Origin: SIG452 sp045631485
GTDB taxonomy: Bacteria > Bacillota > Clostridia > UMGS1840
Reading direction: 5' to 3'
Assembly: GCA_045631485.1 (NCBI GenBank)
Contig: JAZQUU010000004.1
Coordinates: 1-21,693 of the forward strand
Length of the DNA stretch: 21,693 nucleotides
This document shows positions 7,001 to 14,514 of the stretch, one piece after another. The position numbers and the translations under genes were made by a program. The notes beneath the pieces were generated by a model that was not told where the DNA came from, made no database searches, and worked only from the letters and a program-made list of their open reading frames with translations. Positions within the stretch are counted from its first letter, which is position 1, and each line of letters starts with the position of its first letter.

Positions 7001-7520
7001 AACCGTCAAAGAAATGTAGGAAAGGTACTCTGGATTTGATGGTGGTTAAATGCGCCACCGCACCTAAGTCCATAACTTCCTGCACGCTGTTGGCAGAAAG
7101 CATGGCAAAACCTGTCTGACGGCAAGCCATTACGTCGGAATGGTCACCGAAAATAGATAACGCGTGGGAAGCCAATGCTCTTGCGGAAACATGGAACACG
7201 CAAGGCAAGAGTTCCCCTGCGATTTTATACATATTGGGAATCATCAAAAGAAGACCCTGAGAAGCGGTATAGGTAGTGGTTAAAGCACCTGCCTGCAAAG
7301 AACCGTGCACAGTACCTGCCGCACCTGCTTCAGATTGGAGTTCTACAACTTTTACTTCGTTGCCGAAAATGTTTTTCTGACCTTTTGCAGACCACTGGTC
7401 AACATTTTCTGCCATCGGGGAGGACGGAGTGATAGGATAAATCCCTGCTACTTCGGTAAACGCATAAGAAGCGTATGCCGCTGCCTGGTTGCCGTCCATA
7501 GTCATCATTTTTTTCGCCAT
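4002..7520 (-). CDS. nifJ: Pyruvate:ferredoxin (flavodoxin) oxidoreductase, single-chain
   Basis: A 1172-residue enzyme that converts pyruvate and CoA to acetyl-CoA and CO2 while reducing ferredoxin, the central pyruvate-oxidising step of anaerobes. The fused domain order is complete. The N-terminal pyruvate/TPP domain has YPITPSS near residue 30, followed by the core and CoA-binding domains. Two ferredoxin-type 4Fe-4S sites lie near 690 (CIQCNQC...CP) and 746 (CTGCGVC...CP). A C-terminal TPP-binding domain includes GDGWAYDIGFGG near 966. Cysteines expected to hold the proximal cluster are visible at CAGCGETPY (about 811-814), ATGCSSIW (about 840) and APCINHG (about 1068). Length matches the homodimeric family. 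The start is fixed by AAGGAG about 9 bases before the ATG. The gene is monocistronic, with its own consensus promoter and terminator. Its stop is TAG, showing that TAG terminates normally in this genome. Confidence 0.98.
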   Translation of the reverse strand: MAKKMMTMDGNQAAAYASYAFTEVAGIYPITPSSPMAENVDQWSAKGQKNIFGNEVKVVELQSEAGAAGTVHGSLQAGALTTTYTASQGLLLMIPNMYKIAGELLPCVFHVSARALASHALSIFGDHSDVMACRQTGFAMLSANSVQEVMDLGAVAHLTTIKSRVPFLHFFDGFRTSHEIQKIEVLDYEDLKKLTDLDAVKAFKERSLNPDAPVLRGTAQNPDIFFQAREACNGYYDAVPEICQNYMKEISKLTGRNYDLFNYYGAADAERIIIAMGSVCDAAEEVIDYLTKKGEKVGLLKVRLYRPFSVKHFLGAIPATVKKIAVLDRTKEPGSLGEPLYLDVCAAYASAANKPLIVGGRYGLGSKDTYPEQLIAVLDNLKETEPKTNFTIGINDDVTHLSLPDAAPVDVAPEGTISCKFWGLGADGTVGANKNSIKIIGDHTDMYAQAYFSYDSKKSGGITVSHLRFGHTPIRSTYLIKKADFLACHKASYINQYDMLADVKENGTFLLNTSWTDEEIMANLPANVKRHLAQKQIKFYVIDAVSLAKEIGLGGRINTIMQAAFFKLANVMNIDDAVSYMKEAIKKSYGKKGDDIVNMNNAAVDAGVEKVREITVPADWANATDDVKAEKETNVPAFVKDVVEVINNQEGDKLPVSAFKGREDGTFPQGTSKYEKRGIAVDVPQWIPENCIQCNQCSYVCPHAAIRPFLLTEEEKANAPEGFVTKKGLKPYDNYEFKVQVTPLDCTGCGVCANNCPAKVKALVMKPLETQVEKEVPNWNYAISLPEKKNPMNKDTVKGSQFEVPYLEFSGACAGCGETPYAKLMTQLYGDRMMIANATGCSSIWAGSAPAMPYTTNQKGQGPAWANSLFEDNAEFGFGMYTACETARNAILAKVKEVIENTKNGDVKAAATAWVDGFDDGENTRALSDALVAALEACDCDCDNKKYILENKRDLIKKSQWILGGDGWAYDIGFGGLDHVLASGKDINVLVFDTEVYSNTGGQASKSTPIGAVAQFAASGKKVKKKDLGMIAMSYGYVYVAQVAMGASQAQTLKAFREAEKHKGPSIIIAYAPCINHGIKGGLTGAQVQQKKAVECGYWHLYRYNPALKDEGKNPFTLDSKAPTASFREFLQTEVRYTSLERAFPEEAKELFEAAEQAAKERYESYLSKANQ

Positions 7521-7597
7521 ATTGAACTTGTCTCCTTTACTTATATTTTAGTGAGTTTTTATCAAAACACATTTCAGAAAAAAATATTTTTTCTTTC

Positions 7598-7626
7598 ATC
7601 ATATCATTTCTAAAAAAAATTGTCAA
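7598..7626 (-). promoter_or_regulatory. Strong predicted promoter of the pyruvate:ferredoxin oxidoreductase gene
   Basis: On the minus strand TTGACA (7621-7626) and TATGAT (7598-7603) are spaced by exactly 17 bases, with A/T-rich flanks. The predicted leader is about 70 bases before ATG 7520. It is close to the sigma-A consensus, fitting a highly expressed gene. Confidence 0.8.
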
Positions 7627-7634
7627 CAAAAAAA

Positions 7635-8582
7635 TTATACCAAACGGCTTCTTGTGCCGCCTGCCAGAAAGCTTTTGATATTGGCTTCGATTTCATCAAT
7701 ACAACGCTGACGGGCATCAATGGCACCCCACGCCATATGAGGAGTGAAAATCACATCGTCACGGTTTAAAATCTTCTGATAGGGACTGTCTTTTTGCATA
7801 GGCTCGGTGGAATACACATCCACACCAAGTCCGCCAATTTTTCCGCTAAGAACCGCCTCGGTTACCGCTTCTTCATCAAATACGGCTCCGCGGGCAACAT
7901 TCACCAACACCACGCCGTCTTTCATTTTGGATAAAGTCTGTTCGTTGATTAAATGAAAAGTGCCGTCATTTAAGGGCGTATGCACCGTGATGATATCACT
8001 TTCCTTACATAGTGTATCCAAATCAACGCATTCAAATTCCGTTACGGGCGTTCTTTTGTATGCAAGCACTCTGCATCCCATGGCTTTGGCAACATTTGCA
8101 ACCTTGGTGCCGATGGTTCCGAGCCCTACCACGCCCCAGGTAAGTGCGGACATTTCACGAAAAACGGGTTCCACACGATTGAACACGCCGCAGTTGGTGT
8201 ATTCTCCCGATTTTACGAATTTATCATAGCAAAGCAGATTGGTTGCCAGAGAAAACGCCATGGAAACGGTTAATTGCACCACGCTGTCGGTGGAATAACC
8301 AACCACATTACACACGGCAATTTTGTGCTCTTTGCAATAGTCGATGTCCACATTGTCAAACCCGGTTGCCGTAATGCAAATGAGCTTTAAATTCTTGGCA
8401 TAGGGTAAGTTATCTTTATTGAGTTTTACTTTATTTAAAATCAACACTTCGGCATCTTGGATTCTTTCAATCACCTGCTCCTGAGTGGTTAAATCATAAA
8501 CGGTGATATCCCCCAACTGATGGATTCCCGAAAAATCCAAATCATTGCCCAAAGTTTTTACATCTAATACCGATATTTTCAT
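7635..8582 (-). CDS. D-2-hydroxyacid dehydrogenase (glycerate dehydrogenase/hydroxypyruvate reductase-like)
   Basis: A 315-residue NAD(P)-dependent D-isomer-specific 2-hydroxyacid dehydrogenase, interconverting 2-oxo acids and D-2-hydroxy acids in the cytoplasm. The Rossmann glycine motif is GLGTIG (153-158). Catalytic residues are Arg231 (VNVARGAVFDE), Glu260 (STEPM) and His282 (TPHMAWG). The TPHMAWG...RQRCIDEIEANI ending resembles glycerate dehydrogenase/hydroxypyruvate reductase members more than phosphoglycerate dehydrogenase, and there is no ACT domain. After the second Rossmann strand it has AYKRTP rather than an acidic residue, which hints at NADP(H) use. GGAG lies near the ATG. The gene starts 12 bases after the stop of the histidine phosphatase gene, so it is probably the last gene of a long operon. 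Substrate assignment is tentative. Confidence 0.9.
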   Translation of the reverse strand: MKISVLDVKTLGNDLDFSGIHQLGDITVYDLTTQEQVIERIQDAEVLILNKVKLNKDNLPYAKNLKLICITATGFDNVDIDYCKEHKIAVCNVVGYSTDSVVQLTVSMAFSLATNLLCYDKFVKSGEYTNCGVFNRVEPVFREMSALTWGVVGLGTIGTKVANVAKAMGCRVLAYKRTPVTEFECVDLDTLCKESDIITVHTPLNDGTFHLINEQTLSKMKDGVVLVNVARGAVFDEEAVTEAVLSGKIGGLGVDVYSTEPMQKDSPYQKILNRDDVIFTPHMAWGAIDARQRCIDEIEANIKSFLAGGTRSRLV

Positions 8583-8594
8583 TTCCTTTGCTCC

Positions 8595-9296
8595 TTACTT
8601 TCCGAAGTTGGGATAAAGCCCTGATTCCGACATTGGCTCTCCACCTGCATACAGATGGGAAATGTCTCCCACGCCCGTTGCACGAAAATGAGAATACCCC
8701 GCCTCATCGGTTTCGGTGACCAATGTGGTTACCGAAGTGGGTGAAAAGAAAAAGCTGTTTTGCGCCACCACGGGAGAAATCCCCAAAAGATACCCCATCA
8801 GCAAGCTTCCCAACCCAAAATGGCAAAAGAGTGCAATGGTTTTATCCTCTCCGCCACGAAACGCCATCCCCTCACGCTTCCATCCGTAACGGGATAAAAG
8901 TTCATCCATCCCCTCTTTCACTTCGGGATATGCCGTGGGTGCGGTGGTTTCTGCCATCCAGGAAGGCTCCTGCCATTGGTCTAAGGTATAAAACTTGGGT
9001 TCATTACACCAAATGGAAGGAGGGATATCCCAGGAAACCCGATATTTTTGGGTAACGGGATTATATTTATGCCCCTCAAATTCCCGAAGCCAGGGCAAGG
9101 TTTCTGCGGTTTTCCCTGTTTTTTCCAGGGTGGGTCTCAGAGTATCCTGCGCACGCCCCAGAGGGGAACAATAAAAATCGTCAATGGGTAGGTTTTTCAT
9201 TCGTTCGGATAACAATTCTGCTTCACGCCAACCCTTTTCGGTTAACGAATCAATGGAATAATCAGGGTCGCCGTGACGAACAATGTATATTTTCAT
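8595..9296 (-). CDS. Histidine phosphatase family protein (phosphoglycerate-mutase-like)
   Basis: A 233-residue member of the histidine phosphatase superfamily. The phosphohistidine motif is at the very N-terminus (YIVRHGDPDY, His8). The second catalytic histidine lies in FCHFGLGS in the C-terminal half, and CSPLGRAQDT supplies the usual phosphate-binding arginine region. These enzymes remove phosphate from small metabolites; the substrate cannot be deduced. I take ATG 9296 as the start because AAGGAG lies 8-9 bases upstream. A GTG three codons earlier overlaps the ribosome site itself. It is flanked by a YgjV-like membrane gene upstream (about 15 bases) and a 2-hydroxyacid dehydrogenase downstream (12 bases), so it sits inside one transcription unit. 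A phosphoglycerate/glycerate link with the dehydrogenase is possible but only an inference. Confidence 0.88.
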   Translation of the reverse strand: MKIYIVRHGDPDYSIDSLTEKGWREAELLSERMKNLPIDDFYCSPLGRAQDTLRPTLEKTGKTAETLPWLREFEGHKYNPVTQKYRVSWDIPPSIWCNEPKFYTLDQWQEPSWMAETTAPTAYPEVKEGMDELLSRYGWKREGMAFRGGEDKTIALFCHFGLGSLLMGYLLGISPVVAQNSFFFSPTSVTTLVTETDEAGYSHFRATGVGDISHLYAGGEPMSESGLYPNFGK

Positions 9297-9310
9297 AATT
9301 GACACTCCTT

Positions 9311-9826
9311 CTAAACGGTTTTTGTTTTTCTTAAGTCATTCCAAAGGATTCCCGCTACGGTAAATAAGCACAAAACGGTGTGAGTAACCAAAGGTCCATA
9401 GGAATGAGACAAAATATCATATAAAATCCAGAGCAAATTATTTGCAGTTTGCCAGATGCGATAGCCTCTCCCGGTTTTGGAAGAAACGCATCCCACAAAG
9501 CAAAGGGTGGCAAGCAAGGCAATGATGCCGATGGCATCCTCCAATACCGCAAAGTTGGCAAATATAAAGGATAAGGCATACACCACCAACAACCACACGG
9601 GGATTTTTTTATTTTTCTTGGCATAAATAATGTTGATTAACGCCTGAATACTTCCGATATAACTGGAAATGGCACCGTTGGCACCGTTTGGTACAAACAA
9701 ATAACTGGTTGCCACAAGCAGATTTCCTGCCAGCACCAAATATAAGGTTTTCTTAATGGTTTCACCCTTAATCAACGATGCAATAATCAGCACCGCCAGT
9801 CCAAGTCCGCTTAAGATGTATGACAT
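9311..9826 (-). CDS. YgjV-like inner-membrane protein
   Basis: A 171-residue, strongly hydrophobic protein with about five to six predicted membrane helices and short loops. The C-terminal third, with the RIWQTANNLLWILYDIL segment followed by a final helix, resembles the YgjV family of bacterial membrane proteins, whose function is not known. AAAGGA lies about 8 bases before the ATG. It starts 22 bases after the stop of the zinc-ribbon gene and is followed closely by the histidine phosphatase gene, so it is part of the same operon. Assignment rests on my recognition of the C-terminal pattern. Confidence 0.72.
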   Translation of the reverse strand: MSYILSGLGLAVLIIASLIKGETIKKTLYLVLAGNLLVATSYLFVPNGANGAISSYIGSIQALINIIYAKKNKKIPVWLLVVYALSFIFANFAVLEDAIGIIALLATLCFVGCVSSKTGRGYRIWQTANNLLWILYDILSHSYGPLVTHTVLCLFTVAGILWNDLRKTKTV

Positions 9827-9848
9827 GATTGGATTCCTTTACATTTTT

Positions 9849-10127
9849 TTAATAACGATGTCCGCAGAAAGGACATTTGGGGTCGTCACATTCGTGCTTC
9901 TGACCGCACTTAGGACACTGAATCTTAGCAACTCCGCTTTCTGTCTGTTCGGTATGATAAAATTCAATTTTTCCGCATTGGGGACAAGAATAGATATCCA
10001 CTTCCATCGACCCTGCCAGTAAATTGGGTAAATCTCCAAGCACCCAACCGGTTTCCCCTAACTGAATTTTTCGGGTACCGCTATATGTCATTTCACAATT
10101 ACAGCGTAGGCATGTCAGTTTTTTCAT
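9849..10127 (-). CDS. Small double-zinc-ribbon protein
   Basis: A 92-residue protein with four CxxC knuckles: Cys6/Cys9, Cys48/Cys51, Cys71/Cys74 and Cys85/Cys88, with extra cysteines at 11 and 80. The spacing suggests two zinc ribbons, the first split by a 38-residue insert (including GSMEVDIYSCPQCGKIEF) and the second compact. No enzyme motif or membrane segment is visible. Such proteins bind zinc and can contact nucleic acid or protein, but no role can be assigned here. The ATG has a GGGGGAG ribosome site about 10 bases upstream. It is separated from the YcxB-like gene by 120 bases without a clear terminator, and from the YgjV-like gene by 22 bases. Confidence 0.8.
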   Translation of the reverse strand: MKKLTCLRCNCEMTYSGTRKIQLGETGWVLGDLPNLLAGSMEVDIYSCPQCGKIEFYHTEQTESGVAKIQCPKCGQKHECDDPKCPFCGHRY

Positions 10128-10247
10128 ATCCTATTCTCCCCCTTTTCTTCTCAATATTCCAAAATACGCCTTTTCTCATCAAAAATCCGATAGCTTTTCA
10201 CGGCTTTCTGAACGGTTGTTTTCGTAGTTAACTCGTTCGCCGTTTCC

Positions 10248-10706
10248 TTATGAAATTTTAATAGTTCTTAAAAATTTACAAAGCCCATCAGGCAAATTCG
10301 CTTTTACCAATATGCTTCCCTGATTTTTGGATAGCATCAGGTAAAAATCGGTTTTGGTTTCCAAAATTTTATATAATTTGTTATATTCCACCTTGGATTC
10401 ACCATACGAATCTTTTCCAATGAAATAAGTATCATAAAAATCAAATTTTACAGTCTGATTTTTTGCGATTTTATTGGAATGCCAAGTTTTTTTGAACTGT
10501 ATATCTTGGGAAATCACCATAAGAACAGGGCACAAAATTGCTAACAAGTATAAGAAACGATGACCTACCAACCACCCAAGAAACAATAGCCATAATTCTA
10601 AAGCAATATATATAATGACACGAATGGGATTGAGAAATAACTTCCAATTAAATCGCCTGTATTCCTTATAAGAGTGCTGAATAGTGATTGAATATAAGCA
10701 ATCCAT
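10248..10706 (-). CDS. YcxB-like membrane protein
   Basis: A 152-residue protein with a short N-terminal soluble part, two adjacent membrane helices (about 28-68) and a cytoplasmic C-terminal domain. The C-terminal part includes YDTYFIGKDSYGESKVEYNKLYKI, then FYLMLSKNQGSILVKANL, the usual hallmark of YcxB-like C-terminal domains. It resembles a small PH-like beta domain attached to a membrane hairpin. Function of the family is unknown. AAGGAGAGG lies about 7 bases before the ATG. It begins 17 bases after the cupin gene stop, inside the operon. Confidence 0.82.
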   Translation of the reverse strand: MDCLYSITIQHSYKEYRRFNWKLFLNPIRVIIYIALELWLLFLGWLVGHRFLYLLAILCPVLMVISQDIQFKKTWHSNKIAKNQTVKFDFYDTYFIGKDSYGESKVEYNKLYKILETKTDFYLMLSKNQGSILVKANLPDGLCKFLRTIKIS

Positions 10707-10723
10707 TGTTTTCCTCTCCTTAA

Positions 10724-11068
10724 TTAGTCCACTAAAATCAGAGCAATCAAAGAAAGCACTTCATCACCGGTATTTTTCACCCCGTGTCCCTGACCTGAGG
10801 GAGTAAAGCTTACCATACCGGGAGCGATATCCACATTGGTTCCGTTATCATTGTAAATGCCTTTTCCGGATAAGAAAACAAAGGTTTCGCTTTCGCCCAC
10901 ATGCATATGATATTCCACTTCTTCACCCGGCATTACCTGCACCAGAGAATAAAGACGGATTCTCGGATCCCAACCATCAAAATCCGCCAGATTGGTTTTT
11001 AACATTTTTTCTTTGCCCATGGCATTTAATTTGGTTTGTGTTTTTAACTCTGCTAATTTCTTATACAT
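10724..11068 (-). CDS. Cupin-domain protein
   Basis: A 114-residue single-domain cupin. Both cupin motifs match the consensus exactly. Motif 1 supplies His54, His56 and Glu61, and motif 2 (PGMVSFTPSGQGHGVKN) supplies His95, the four ligands for a mononuclear metal site. Small stand-alone cupins of this kind bind or isomerise sugars and other small metabolites or act as sensors; the ligand is not predictable. AAAGGAG lies 9 bases before the ATG. The gene lies 25 bases after the GtrA-like gene and 17 bases before the YcxB-like gene, as part of the same operon. The metal is not identified by sequence. Confidence 0.9.
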   Translation of the reverse strand: MYKKLAELKTQTKLNAMGKEKMLKTNLADFDGWDPRIRLYSLVQVMPGEEVEYHMHVGESETFVFLSGKGIYNDNGTNVDIAPGMVSFTPSGQGHGVKNTGDEVLSLIALILVD

Positions 11069-11093
11069 AATATTTTCTCCTTTGATATGAAAA

Positions 11094-11498
11094 TCATTTC
11101 TCTCTTGTATATTCCTGATTTTTATAAATCACAAGCTTGCAAAACAAAAATTCCAACACAAAATTTGCTATCATTGTTACTCCAAGAATGATATACTCGT
11201 TGATTTTGGCTCCTTCTGCCAGATGGCCAAGCCAAGTGGACACGGGGGTAAAAACAAGGTAAAACCCAAACAGTTTTGCCATTGCAATCGGAATATTGGC
11301 AGCTGACTTGAAGGTGTAATTTCTGTTTAACGTAAAATTCCACACAATGGAAAGAATCAATGCGCACAAATAAGACGGCCAGTATATCCAACGAAACACT
11401 TCGCTAAATACCGCAAAGGATACCACCTGAACAATCCCTGCGGATATGGAAAACAATGTGAATTTCATCATTTGTAATGCAGTACCTTTTCTTTGCAT
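11094..11498 (-). CDS. GtrA-like family membrane protein
   Basis: A 134-residue protein with four predicted membrane helices and the GtrA-family signature SIVWNFTLNRNYTFKS between helices 2 and 3. GtrA-like proteins are thought to move lipid-linked sugars across the cytoplasmic membrane for glycosylation of cell-surface polymers. No glycosyltransferase gene is next to it, so that role cannot be confirmed here. The ribosome site AAAGGAG is about 8 bases before the ATG. It lies 38 bases downstream of the YczE-like gene and upstream of the cupin gene. Confidence 0.88.
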   Translation of the reverse strand: MQRKGTALQMMKFTLFSISAGIVQVVSFAVFSEVFRWIYWPSYLCALILSIVWNFTLNRNYTFKSAANIPIAMAKLFGFYLVFTPVSTWLGHLAEGAKINEYIILGVTMIANFVLEFLFCKLVIYKNQEYTREK

Positions 11499-11536
11499 AA
11501 AAAAGTCTCCTTTTTTATAAAATCAGATTATTCGCA

Positions 11537-12160
11537 TTAAACATGTTTGCCGAACATATTGGTAAAGAATTTAATAAAGAATCCTGTTGACATTGCCAAA
11601 ATGGTTCCCACGCCGACGCCCACGATTTTAAAGTTGAAGAACGCCATGGAAAGAACGATTGCAAGCACAACGCAAAAGGCATCAAAAGCGATTTTCATAT
11701 TGCTGAAATTCTTGTGATACTTGTCCGCAACAACTTTCACGATTGCTTCGGCAGGATTCATTACTCTATTGGCAACAATCATCACCGAAATCCCGAAAGC
11801 AAGAACGATAATCCCTGTCACCGTCATCAAAAGTTTCACAACATACAAATCGGCGGGTATGTAAGAAAATGCCCAAACCCCAAAATCGGTAAACCAACCA
11901 AAGATAACCGAAACCGGAATCTGCATCAATTCCACAGGCTTAAACTTCTTGCCCAAAATCACAATCTGCGCCAGAATCATCACAATATTCCAGATAGCGC
12001 TCCAGGTTCCCAATGTTAAAAAAGAAAATTTGATACTGACAACATTAGGCACCGACGAAATGGTGGAAAGCCCAAGGTCTGCACACTTTGTAAGTGCAAT
12101 CCCAAGTCCCATAAATAGCGAACCGATAATGACCAAAAAATAATCCTTTAAAAGCTTCAT
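11537..12160 (-). CDS. YczE/YitT-like multi-pass membrane protein
   Basis: A 207-residue protein with about five membrane helices. The N-terminal half shows GLGIALTKCADLGLSTISSVP and the middle half ends FGISVMIVANRVMNPAEAIV, two related glycine-rich patterns that mark the YczE/YyaS/YitT-type integral membrane family. No transported substrate is established. It is the first gene of the eight-gene operon reaching to 7635 and has a well-formed promoter at 12197-12225. The ribosome site before ATG 12160 is weaker (AGGAAAG). The membrane location is firm; function is unknown. Confidence 0.8.
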   Translation of the reverse strand: MKLLKDYFLVIIGSLFMGLGIALTKCADLGLSTISSVPNVVSIKFSFLTLGTWSAIWNIVMILAQIVILGKKFKPVELMQIPVSVIFGWFTDFGVWAFSYIPADLYVVKLLMTVTGIIVLAFGISVMIVANRVMNPAEAIVKVVADKYHKNFSNMKIAFDAFCVVLAIVLSMAFFNFKIVGVGVGTILAMSTGFFIKFFTNMFGKHV

Positions 12161-12196
12161 AAATCTTTCCTGTTCCGTTTTTACTTTGTTACATCT

Positions 12197-12225
12197 ATTC
12201 TAACACAAATAAACAAAAATGACAA
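12197..12225 (-). promoter_or_regulatory. Predicted promoter of the YczE-to-dehydrogenase operon, overlapping a terminator
   Basis: On the minus strand TTGTCA (12220-12225) and TAGAAT (12197-12202) are separated by 17 bases, about 35 bases upstream of ATG 12160. The -35 box lies within the downstream arm of the terminator hairpin that ends the previous operon. Confidence 0.65.
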
Positions 12226-12250
12226 TACTTGTTACAGTATTGTCATTTTT
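12215..12250 (-). terminator. Intrinsic terminator of the adaptor/ABC/SLH operon
   Basis: A perfect 15-bp stem (12215-12229 with 12236-12250, loop TGTTAC) begins 15 bases after the SLH gene stop. On the minus strand it ends in ATTTTTG. It is symmetrical, so it could also block transcription from the other side. Its sequence is close to the stem of the alanine dehydrogenase terminator at 18236-18280 (both contain ATG(A/G)CAATAC). Confidence 0.88.
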
Positions 12251-12265
12251 ATTCTTTGGTTTTTA

Positions 12266-14503
12266 TCAGTTCGGTTTTTTGGTGGCTAACAGCACACGAA
12301 TTCTTCCGCCTGCGGATTCCGCTTTATCATAATAAGCATAGATATTGTATTCATCCTGACGCTCCACAAGATCGGATTTTGACATTTTCATATACTGATA
12401 ATCCGCATTTTTCTGATAAACCGCCACCTTGTCGCTCATCAGATATTCCTCATCATCACATTCGATGGAGAATTCATTGATTCTTTCAACAAGGGTGCTA
12501 AGCTTGGTAAGCAGTGTGATACTGTCCACAGAGTTTCCCGAAAATACAAAACGGGAGGGTGCACCTGTGGCAACCGAGGTGAAAATAGAACCGTTCATAG
12601 ACGAAGTAACGCCGTCGATATCGTAGGTATAACTACGGGAATTGGAGCGTTCGTTATACTCGGAAGCATAGGTCACAATGCCGTATTTATGAGCATCGCC
12701 CGTCACATTGTTTAAAAAGAGGGTTTTGATTTCTCCTGCCTTGTTTTTCTCTGCATAAAGAACCGATGAAGATAGCAAATTCATTCCGTCCAAACGCTGA
12801 GGATACACCCTGATATAACTTCCGGTTTCGGATTTATCCAAGGTGGAAACATCCAGAATCAGGATTTCATCTGCCATTTTGGTGCTACCGATGGTTTTCT
12901 TTTCGTAATCCACTTTTCCGCTAATGGAGGAATTGGTATTTAAACTGTTCACTTTTACTTTCTGATTCCCGAAAGACACCTTCACAATGGAATTTTTATA
13001 CGTCGAATAATCAGATGTGGTGGGATATTCCAACAGTTCACCGTCTGCCGTCACCACGCCGATATAATTGGAAGAATATTCGCTGCCGTCGGCATTTTCA
13101 AACTTCTTTTTGCCGGTTGCCTGCAAATAGCCAACCAACGACTCGGCAGTTCCCGTCATCACATCAGCAATTTTACCGTCACGCCCCAATAAAACGGTGA
13201 CGGAATCGCCCAACTTAATATTGCCGTTGGAAGAAAGCTTATAGAAAGCCTCGGAGCCTTCCAGAGCATAAGTGGTTCCCGAAATCACAACCGAGGTGGG
13301 ATTATCACGATTGGGAGATGCACTTTCATACACACCCGATACCTTTTTGGAATACGCCCACACGGTGTTAAGCTTTTCGGAATAATACAAAATATCATTG
13401 AGCTCATATCCGCTTGACTGAGAGCCGTTTCGGATATAGGTGGTAGCATCATTGGTTGCAATCACAGATTTTGTGGTTGCGGTGATGGGGCCTTTCAGCA
13501 ATTCGGTGGCAAGCACACCGTAGTCGGTAACCATATCCCCGGTTTTATAAATTTTTAGGGTGTCTCCCACGGAAATGCTTGTCAGCGCATTTTTCAGGCT
13601 TGTGGTCTGAGATTTGTTGTAAACCGTTAAACCGTTATCCACAAAAAGGGTGGTTAAAGAACCGTCACGGGATACCACAATATCATCATCTAAAACCTGA
13701 TATACCAGATATTCCTCAATATACTGTTGCGTAGGAATAAAGCCGACTGCCTCATTGGCATTCTTTAAAATCAAATCCCCTTTTTTCCCAACCGAATCTT
13801 CCAGAGAAAGATTGGTTCTGTAATTTCCGGAGGTGGTGTTCACTCTGCCGCTTCCCACCGAAGAATCGGTAAGAGGCGTTCCTAAAAGAATCACGTCCTC
13901 CACGATTTTATAATTTAATCCTTCGATGTAATGAGAAGTGCTGTTTTTCGGTTCTGTGTTCAGCAGATTGTAGGTAAGATAACAAACATCACGGCGGGTC
14001 ATCTGATCGCCGATAGCTCTGTCTAATCCTTCGGTTAAACCGATATTGATTGCCAACCCTACCTGCCCGTAAGGCCAGGAGGTGCCAAAATCAGTTTCAT
14101 CATATCCCAAAAGTTTTAAATACACATTTAGCGCTTCTTCGTAAAGCACGGTATTATCCGGTTGGAAAGAACTGTCGGGATACCCTGTTACCAGCTTATT
14201 ATCACTTGCCAATTTGATATAAGGAGATGCCCAATGCTTGTGGGTAACATCCTTAAAGGGTGAAATTTTCAAATTCAAAGCAACTGTGTTTTTATGTTTG
14301 GATGCCATTATGGCAACTTTCGCAAATTCCGCACGGGAAACATCATCATCCAGACGAAGATTCCCGTCGGTATCTCCCTGAATAATTTTCATCTCATTTA
14401 AGAGCGGAAGAATATTGGTTTGCAAATTCTCTGCAGATACAGGCATCGCTGCAAGTATCACACAAAGAAACAAAAGCATTATTTTTTTCATAGTTTTCAT
14501 CAT
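12266..14503 (-). CDS. S-layer-homology (SLH) domain surface protein
   Basis: A 745-residue exported protein. Residues 1-24 form a signal peptide with a VSA cleavage site. Three SLH-type segments follow at about 34-68, 81-134 (SPFKDVTHKHWASPYI then GYPDSSFQPDN) and 142-182; they typically bind secondary cell-wall polymers. The remaining ~560 residues are polar, rich in Ser/Thr/Lys and probable beta strands, with no domain I recognise. Conserved-looking features such as repeated V-x-G short strands could be small beta barrels. It starts 11 bases after the MacB-type permease gene and is the last gene before the terminator, so it is expressed with the exporter. It may be a wall-anchored partner of the exporter or a client surface protein. 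The GGGAG ribosome site lies about 8 bases before the ATG. Confidence 0.9.
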   Translation of the reverse strand: MMKTMKKIMLLFLCVILAAMPVSAENLQTNILPLLNEMKIIQGDTDGNLRLDDDVSRAEFAKVAIMASKHKNTVALNLKISPFKDVTHKHWASPYIKLASDNKLVTGYPDSSFQPDNTVLYEEALNVYLKLLGYDETDFGTSWPYGQVGLAINIGLTEGLDRAIGDQMTRRDVCYLTYNLLNTEPKNSTSHYIEGLNYKIVEDVILLGTPLTDSSVGSGRVNTTSGNYRTNLSLEDSVGKKGDLILKNANEAVGFIPTQQYIEEYLVYQVLDDDIVVSRDGSLTTLFVDNGLTVYNKSQTTSLKNALTSISVGDTLKIYKTGDMVTDYGVLATELLKGPITATTKSVIATNDATTYIRNGSQSSGYELNDILYYSEKLNTVWAYSKKVSGVYESASPNRDNPTSVVISGTTYALEGSEAFYKLSSNGNIKLGDSVTVLLGRDGKIADVMTGTAESLVGYLQATGKKKFENADGSEYSSNYIGVVTADGELLEYPTTSDYSTYKNSIVKVSFGNQKVKVNSLNTNSSISGKVDYEKKTIGSTKMADEILILDVSTLDKSETGSYIRVYPQRLDGMNLLSSSVLYAEKNKAGEIKTLFLNNVTGDAHKYGIVTYASEYNERSNSRSYTYDIDGVTSSMNGSIFTSVATGAPSRFVFSGNSVDSITLLTKLSTLVERINEFSIECDDEEYLMSDKVAVYQKNADYQYMKMSKSDLVERQDEYNIYAYYDKAESAGGRIRVLLATKKPN

Positions 14504-14514
14504 ATATCTCCCTT

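Noticed and set aside
10151..10267. Open minus-strand frame in the 120-base gap between the YcxB-like and zinc-ribbon genes, reading like a Lys/Thr-rich protein end
   Set aside because: It is preceded by a stop, has no ATG or TTG start with a ribosome site, and no family is recognisable. It could be a remnant but cannot be supported.
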